Assembly: GCA_018716795.1 (NCBI GenBank)
Contig: DVJK01000058.1
Coordinates: forward strand, 1 to 18,000
Length of the DNA stretch: 18,000 nt
From: Candidatus Scatomorpha merdipullorum
GTDB lineage: Bacteria; Bacillota; Clostridia; Oscillospirales; Oscillospiraceae
Reading direction: 5' to 3'
Positions 14,386-18,000 of this stretch are shown here, one piece after another. A program made the position numbers and the translations under genes. Below the pieces are notes generated by a model. That model searched no databases. It saw only the letters and a list, made by a program, of their open reading frames with translations, and had not been told where the DNA came from. Every line of letters begins with the position of its first letter. Position 1 is the first letter of the stretch.

Positions 14386-14835
14386 AAATGGTGCGCGGGC
14401 TGTGCCCGCGATATTGCATTCGTTGGGTGGCGGACGCGAGACGGGCGCACCGTGGGTGACGCGGGCGCGGTCGGTCAGGCCAGACGGCTGCGTCTAGCGC
14501 GCCCCGGCAATCATCCGACGGAAGGGGCGTCGAGGACGCCGCCCCCTACGGTGGGTGCGAAACGGGCGCTGAGGCATATGACTCGGCGGGTGCGGTTCCT
14601 CACGCTTCACAAATGGTGCGCGGGCTGTGCCCGCGGAATTGGATGCGTGGGGTAGCGGACGCGAGGCGGGTGCGCCGTGGGTTGACGCGGGTGCAATCGG
14701 TCATGCCGAGCGGATGCGCCTAACGCGGCCCGGCGGTCACGCGAACGCGGTGCACCGAGGACGGTGCACCCTACGGGTGAGTGCGAAACCGGCCTTGCGG
14801 CATACAACGCAACGGGTTTGATAAACTATACCTCA
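14386..14835 (+). repeat. Diverged tandem duplication, period 225 bp
   Basis: Copy 1 is 14386-14610 and copy 2 is 14611-14835. Each starts with AAATGGTGCGCGGGCTGTGC (C hairpin), continues through matching segments such as GCGGACGCGAG and CCGTGGGT, reaches an inverted B hairpin (14526-14540; 14749-14770) and ends with a GTGCGAAAC-containing tail. The B arms differ between copies: GGCGTC/GACGCC in the first and GGTGCACC/GGTGCACC in the second, around the common core CGAGGACG. Confidence 0.75.
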
Positions 14836-14865
14836 CGGCTCCGCTGAAACCTACCCACACGCAAC

Positions 14866-14912
14866 CACCGTAGGGGGCGGCGTCCCCGACGCCCCTTCCT
14901 CCGGATGACCGA
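14866..14912 (+). repeat. B module
   Basis: CCACCGTAGGGGGCGGCGTC leads into a GGCGTC/GACGCC stem (14879-14884 with 14888-14893, loop CCC), followed by CCGGATGACCGACGACG. Same layout as the B module at 14243-14290. Confidence 0.7.
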
Positions 14913-14945
14913 CGACGTCGGTTTGTTGCTGAACGCTACGATTCA

Positions 14946-14999
14946 CACCGTAGGGCGCACCGTCCCCGGTGCGCCGTTCGCCGGATGACCACCGACGCC
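14946..14999 (+). repeat. B module with alternative arms
   Basis: CACCGTAGGG followed by an 8-bp stem GGCGCACC (14954-14961) with GGTGCGCC (14968-14975), loop GTCCCC, then CCGGATGACCACCGACG. Flanks and core match the other B modules while the arm sequence is different but complementary. Confidence 0.7.
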
Positions 15000-15081
15000 G
15001 GTTCCACGCGCACACCTCACCACTCGCCCGCCCGACGCCGGTCGACGGGCGACGTTATTGCGTCGCACCCGCCTTGCACCA

Positions 15082-15133
15082 ACCCCTCAGTCACGGCCCT
15101 ACGGGCCGTGCCAGCTCCCCTTTCAGGGGAGCC
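15082..15133 (+). repeat. Double-hairpin repeat of another type
   Basis: Two adjacent hairpins: CACGGCCC (15092-15099) with GGGCCGTG (15103-15110, loop TAC), and GCTCCCC (15114-15120) with GGGGAGC (15126-15132, loop TTTCA). Elements of the form CCTCAGTCAC-hairpin-CCAGCTCCCC-hairpin are, from memory, frequent in gut Oscillospiraceae genomes. Only one copy is in this window. Confidence 0.55.
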
Positions 15134-15199
15134 GATGGCTGGGCGTATATCTTAGCACTTTGCGCATCTGTTTCCCACGATGCGGATACCGTGGTTTTC

Positions 15200-15370
15200 C
15201 TCCCGCCCGTAAGGGGCGGCGTCCTCGACGCCCTGCGTTTGCGGGATTGCCGGGACGGGTTAGACGCGGACGTTCGGCTTGACCGATAGCACCCGCGTCA
15301 CCCACGGCGCGTCCGCTCCCGTCCACCGCCCAACGCATGTAATCCCGCGGGCACAGCCCGCGCACCATTT
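15200..15370 (-). repeat. Inverted third copy of the long C-to-B unit
   Basis: Read on the minus strand this stretch begins with the C hairpin (15346-15362), runs through segments matching the 225-bp unit (CCGTGGGTGACGCGGG, CCCGGCAAT) and ends with a B hairpin (15218-15232). It is therefore an inverted relative of 14386-14557. Confidence 0.7.
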
Positions 15371-15392
15371 TGTGTGGCGCGGCGCTCGGAGT

Positions 15393-15568
15393 TAAGTGTC
15401 CGTCATCCGGCGTAAGGGGCGTCGAGGACGCCGCCCCCTACGGTGGTTTGTATACTTTACGCTGCGGCATGTAACATAGGGGCACAGCCCGCGCACCATT
15501 TCTTGCGGGCGTCCGACGTTGTCCGTCGACCAACGCCGGGAGGGCGTGGAAGCCCTCCCCTACGGCGT
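15393..15568 (-). repeat. Right inverted copy of the A-C-B module block
   Basis: On the minus strand: A hairpin 15568-15533, C module near 15499-15481, connector with GCGTAAAGTATACAAACC, B hairpin 15432-15418, then GGATGACGGAC ending near 15399. The A module is identical over 36 bp to the left copy at 14115-14150, in inverted orientation. Confidence 0.8.
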
Positions 15569-15626
15569 AGTGGTAAAGTATAAGCAGCAAACCCGCATCG
15601 TCCGCCGGCACGCGCAGCGTACATGC

Positions 15627-15658
15627 AAAAAGGACCGGTCCTCGGACCGGTCCTTTTT
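15627..15658. terminator. Bidirectional terminator 3' of the NSS transporter gene
   Basis: A perfect 14-bp inverted repeat (15627-15640 with 15645-15658) with a CTCG loop, A-run on the left and T-run on the right. It lies 33 bases after the transporter stop on the minus strand and would also block plus-strand read-through from the repeat region. Confidence 0.9.
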
Positions 15659-15665
15659 ATGCGCC

Positions 15666-15685
15666 GAAATGCCCGCGGGCATTTC
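15666..15685 (-). other. 20-bp perfect palindrome between transporter stop and terminator
   Basis: The palindrome GAAATGCCCGCGGGCATTTC starts 6 bases after the transporter stop codon. With almost no loop it is a weak RNA hairpin, so it may be a protein-binding site or cruciform, or simply extend the 3' structure before the terminator. Confidence 0.5.
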
Positions 15686-15690
15686 AGTTT

Positions 15691-17091
15691 TTACCCTATG
15701 CCTCCCAGTATCGCGCCGGCGACCAGGGCGAGGATGCAGAGGGGGACGTAGACAAAGCGGCCGAAGGGCAGGAACCAGCCGCCTATGGGCTTGACCGCGC
15801 CGAGGTTGACGGCGTCGAGGGCGGTCTTCTTCCTCATGACGTAGAAGAACATGACGCCGGCGAGCATGGCGCCGAAGGGGCAGATATAGATGCTGACCAT
15901 GTCCATCCACTGGCTGGCCCAGGCCTGGATCAGCACCGCGACGGCGAGGCCCACTGCGTGGACAAGCAGCACGGCGGGCACGCGGCCGAGCTTCGTCTTC
16001 TCCTGCAGGAAGGCGACTGGCGTCTCATAGAGGTTTATGATGCTGGTGAGGCCGGCGAAGAGCACGGCGGCGAAGAAGAAGATGCCCAGCACGCTCCCGA
16101 AGCCGCCCATGCCGTTGAAGACCTCGGGCAGGGAGACGAACATGAGGCCGGGGCCCTTGCTGGCGACGCCGGAGCCGGTCGTGGCCATGGCGGGGATTAT
16201 CACTATCGTGGCCGTCAGGGCGGCGAGGGTGTCGAATATGGCGACGTTCCGCGCGGAGGACTTGATGTCGACGTTCTTGGCGAGATAGCTGCCGTATATG
16301 ACCGAGCCGTTGCCCGCGACGGAGAGGGAGAAGAAGGCCTGTCCGAAGGCGTAAATCCAGACCTCCCAGTTGAGCAGCCCCTTCGGGTCGAGGGAGAAGA
16401 TGAACTTGTAGCCCTCGCCCGCGCCGGGCAGGGTGGCGATATAGACGGCCATGACGAGGAAGAGCGCGTAGAGCAGCGGAATCATAATCTTGCAGGCGAG
16501 CTCTATGCCCTTCGCTATGCCGAAGCACATGATGACCGCGCTGACCGCGACGGCGACGATTATCCACCAGCCGTTGCCCACGCCGAATATGCCGTTCGAG
16601 ACGACGAGGCCCACCGCCTCGCCGAGCGTGTCGGCCCCGGGAGCGGCGGCGTCGAAGGCCGCGCCTATCGCGGCCATGTCCTGCCCGAGCTCAAAGAGCT
16701 CGCCGGTTATGCTCATCTTCGTGTACTTGAATATCCAGCCCATGACGACGCTGTACCCTATCGCGAGGCCCATGGAGCCTATGACGGGCAGGATGCCTAT
16801 GCCCTCGCCCACGCGGCGGCTTATGCCGCGGTCGGCCGCGGCCCTGCCGAAGGAGCCGACCGGCCCCGCGCCGCCCCAGCGGCCCAGCGCGAACTCCTCC
16901 ATGACGCCCGAGCAGGCGATAATCACGACGAACAGGAAGTACGGCAGCAGGAAGGTCAGCCCGCCGTACTCGCTCACCAGGTAGGGGAAGCGCCAGATGT
17001 TCGCCATGCCGACGGCCGAGCCTATGCAGGCAATCACGAAGCCGAACTTGCTCGAAAAGCCGTCGGCGCCTATTTTAATCTCTTTTTCCAC
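15691..17091 (-). CDS. Sodium:neurotransmitter symporter (NSS/SNF) family transporter
   Basis: This 466-residue inner-membrane protein has about 11-12 predicted helices, the usual size for bacterial NSS. TM1 carries the family motif GSAVGMANIWRFP (residues 24-36). Asn31 aligns with the LeuT sodium ligand Asn27, and Ser25 stands where LeuT has Asn21, as in many bacterial members. EEFALGRWGG follows TM2, and the TM6 region reads SLSVAGNGSVIYGSYL, where the usual glycine pattern after LS is altered. It probably imports an amino acid or amine with sodium. Start: a GTG at 17091 has GAGGTG 6 nt upstream. The GTG at 17100 overlaps that site, so the shorter form is preferred. It is 27 nt after the upstream spermidine-synthase-like gene and probably co-transcribed with it. 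Confidence 0.9.
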   Translation of the reverse strand: MEKEIKIGADGFSSKFGFVIACIGSAVGMANIWRFPYLVSEYGGLTFLLPYFLFVVIIACSGVMEEFALGRWGGAGPVGSFGRAAADRGISRRVGEGIGILPVIGSMGLAIGYSVVMGWIFKYTKMSITGELFELGQDMAAIGAAFDAAAPGADTLGEAVGLVVSNGIFGVGNGWWIIVAVAVSAVIMCFGIAKGIELACKIMIPLLYALFLVMAVYIATLPGAGEGYKFIFSLDPKGLLNWEVWIYAFGQAFFSLSVAGNGSVIYGSYLAKNVDIKSSARNVAIFDTLAALTATIVIIPAMATTGSGVASKGPGLMFVSLPEVFNGMGGFGSVLGIFFFAAVLFAGLTSIINLYETPVAFLQEKTKLGRVPAVLLVHAVGLAVAVLIQAWASQWMDMVSIYICPFGAMLAGVMFFYVMRKKTALDAVNLGAVKPIGGWFLPFGRFVYVPLCILALVAGAILGGIG

Positions 17092-17118
17092 TGTTTGCAC
17101 CTCTTTTTCCCAGAATTG

Positions 17119-18000
17119 TCACTCCAAAAGGCTCATTATGCCCTCTTCACGTATCTGCTCGCGCAGGGCGTCGAGCTCCGTGCCGATTATCTCGTCGAGC
17201 ACGGCCATGCCCAGGAGCTCGACCGGGGCCTTGTCGTCCGTGAGGATATAGTCCCCGCCCTCGACGGCGAACATACCGTCGTGGACGCGCTGCATGATGG
17301 CGGCGTAGTCCTCCGGCAGAGCGCCGCGGCGGCCTTCAAATCGCGCGAGCGCGCCCTCGTCCGCGCTGGCAAAGAGCTCCATGTTCGTCCCGCCGCTCAC
17401 GCGCACGGCGTAGCAATAGGGGAAGACGGAGCGTATCGTGTCCATCAGGTACTCGTTCATGCTCCCCTCGCTCTCCGAGCGCATGGACATGTTCACGACC
17501 ATGACGCCTCCCGGCTCAAGGTGCTCGTACACCTCGGTGAAGAACTCCACGCTGCTCATCTGGAAGGGTATCGTGATGTCCTGATAGGCGTCGACCATGA
17601 TGACGTCCCACTTCTCCTCCGAGGCCGTGAGCCAGGCCCTGCCGTCGCCGGTTACGGCCTCGACCTCCTCGGGGAGGCCGAAGTATTCGCGGGAGATGTC
17701 CACTATCTTCTGATCTATCTCCACGCCGGTCACGGAGCAGCCCGGGAAGTATTCAAGGCACTGCTCGGCGAAGGTGCCGGTGCCGAGGCCGAGTATAAGC
17801 ACGTCCTCGGCTTTTTCGGCCATGAGCGGCGCGGCGAGGGCGTAGTCGTAATACATGCCGGTCATGCCGCCGTCCTTTATCTTTATCGACTGCACGCCGA
17901 AGGCGACGTTGGTCGAAAGCGAGATGCGCCGCTCGTCCTCCTTGACCTGGAGGTAGTTATATATGCTCTCGTCCTCGAGAACCACGTCGTCGCCCTCCCA
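17119..18000 (-). CDS. Spermidine synthase-like methyltransferase-fold protein (5' end outside window)
   Basis: The frame is open to the right edge; a GTG at 17985 is not a convincing start because coding continues (WEGDDVVLEDESIYNYLQV). The visible 293 residues form a Rossmann domain of the spermidine-synthase superfamily. They show the entry motif ESIYNYLQVKED, nucleotide loop LILGLGTGTFAEQCLEYFP, acidic VTGVEIDQKIVDIS, GDGRAWL and WDVIMVDAYQDITIPFQMSSVEFF. The last is the form seen in membrane-fused SpeE homologues rather than true polyamine synthases, which have a GGGDGG loop. A hydrophobic N-terminal domain is therefore likely beyond the edge. Substrate unknown; polyamine synthesis should not be assumed. 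It lies upstream of the NSS transporter gene on the same strand. Confidence 0.8.
   Translation of the reverse strand, partial: WEGDDVVLEDESIYNYLQVKEDERRISLSTNVAFGVQSIKIKDGGMTGMYYDYALAAPLMAEKAEDVLILGLGTGTFAEQCLEYFPGCSVTGVEIDQKIVDISREYFGLPEEVEAVTGDGRAWLTASEEKWDVIMVDAYQDITIPFQMSSVEFFTEVYEHLEPGGVMVVNMSMRSESEGSMNEYLMDTIRSVFPYCYAVRVSGGTNMELFASADEGALARFEGRRGALPEDYAAIMQRVHDGMFAVEGGDYILTDDKAPVELLGMAVLDEIIGTELDALREQIREEGIMSLLE

Larger units (their letters stand above)
14103..15580. repeat. Mosaic of modular palindromic repeats without genes
   Basis: About 1.5 kb of GC-rich DNA built from three recurring hairpin modules in both orientations, with no ORF that resembles a protein. Module A has loop TTCCAC between GGGAGGGC- or GGGCGGGC-type arms. 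Module B is CCGTAAGGG or CCGTAGGG leading into a hairpin with core CGTCCTCG or CGTCCCCG, then often CCGGATGAC. Module C is AAATGGTGCGCGGGCTGTGC with its pairing GCCCGCG. The outer 175 bp at each end are inverted copies in the same A-C-B order. No transposase, integrase or target-site duplication was seen. It resembles BOX- or MITE-like composite elements in design. Confidence 0.8.

Noticed and set aside
14158..14655. Short open frames within the palindrome region (for example 165 codons)
   Set aside because: Translations are Arg/Gly/Ala-rich and simply repeat with the DNA modules; no ribosome site or known domain.
14103..15580. CRISPR array
   Set aside because: Repeats vary in length and orientation, spacing is irregular, no unique equal-length spacers, and no cas genes are present.
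17983..17985. GTG start for the spermidine-synthase-like gene
   Set aside because: No ribosome site can be seen and the frame continues to the edge with sequence that fits the family; the start is probably beyond 18000.

Overview
The window is GC-rich DNA from an anaerobic, probably clostridial (Oscillospiraceae-like) Firmicute. This rests on strong AGGAGG-type ribosome sites, a lipoprotein sugar receptor with a lipobox, an ETF/acyl-CoA dehydrogenase operon of clostridial type, and GC-rich intergenic palindromes. Genus cannot be fixed from the sequence alone. No rRNA, tRNA, CRISPR array or transposase gene was seen.

Region 1 (1-6453) is a sugar-uptake locus. On the minus strand chvE (lipoprotein receptor), mmsA (double ATPase) and mmsB (permease, cut by the left edge) form a 'multiple monosaccharide' ABC importer. 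Divergently, a ROK-family repressor gene and galM (aldose 1-epimerase) run on the plus strand. The shared 322-bp intergenic region holds two near-identical 13-bp inverted repeats (ACTTT-N3-AAAGT). One sits inside the chvE promoter and one just downstream of the ROK promoter, so the ROK protein probably represses both arms until a sugar appears. A perfect bidirectional terminator closes the region.

Region 2 (6562-14069) is a six-gene minus-strand operon: acyl-CoA dehydrogenase, etfB, etfA, CaiB-like class III CoA-transferase, crotonase, DUF169 protein. A divergent AraC-family regulator lies upstream. The logic is CoA activation of a carboxylate by CoA transfer, hydration/dehydration, and ETF-linked reduction or oxidation of the enoyl/acyl-CoA. 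It resembles the cai/fix carnitine system or acrylate/caffeate-type respiration, but the substrate is not readable from sequence. Repeated GCAAGAT half-sites upstream of the operon promoter are candidate AraC-protein sites. The EtfA flavin-site variants and the DUF169 partner make this the most interesting protein system here.

Region 3 (about 14100-15580) is 1.5 kb without a credible gene, built from modular palindromes (called A, B and C here) in both orientations. Its two ends are collinear inverted copies about 175 bp long, with a diverged 225-bp tandem duplication inside. Hairpin arms differ between copies while pairing and loops are kept.

Region 4 (15627-18000) holds a terminator, a sodium:neurotransmitter-symporter-family transporter, and the C-terminal part of a spermidine-synthase-like methyltransferase-fold protein that runs off the right edge.
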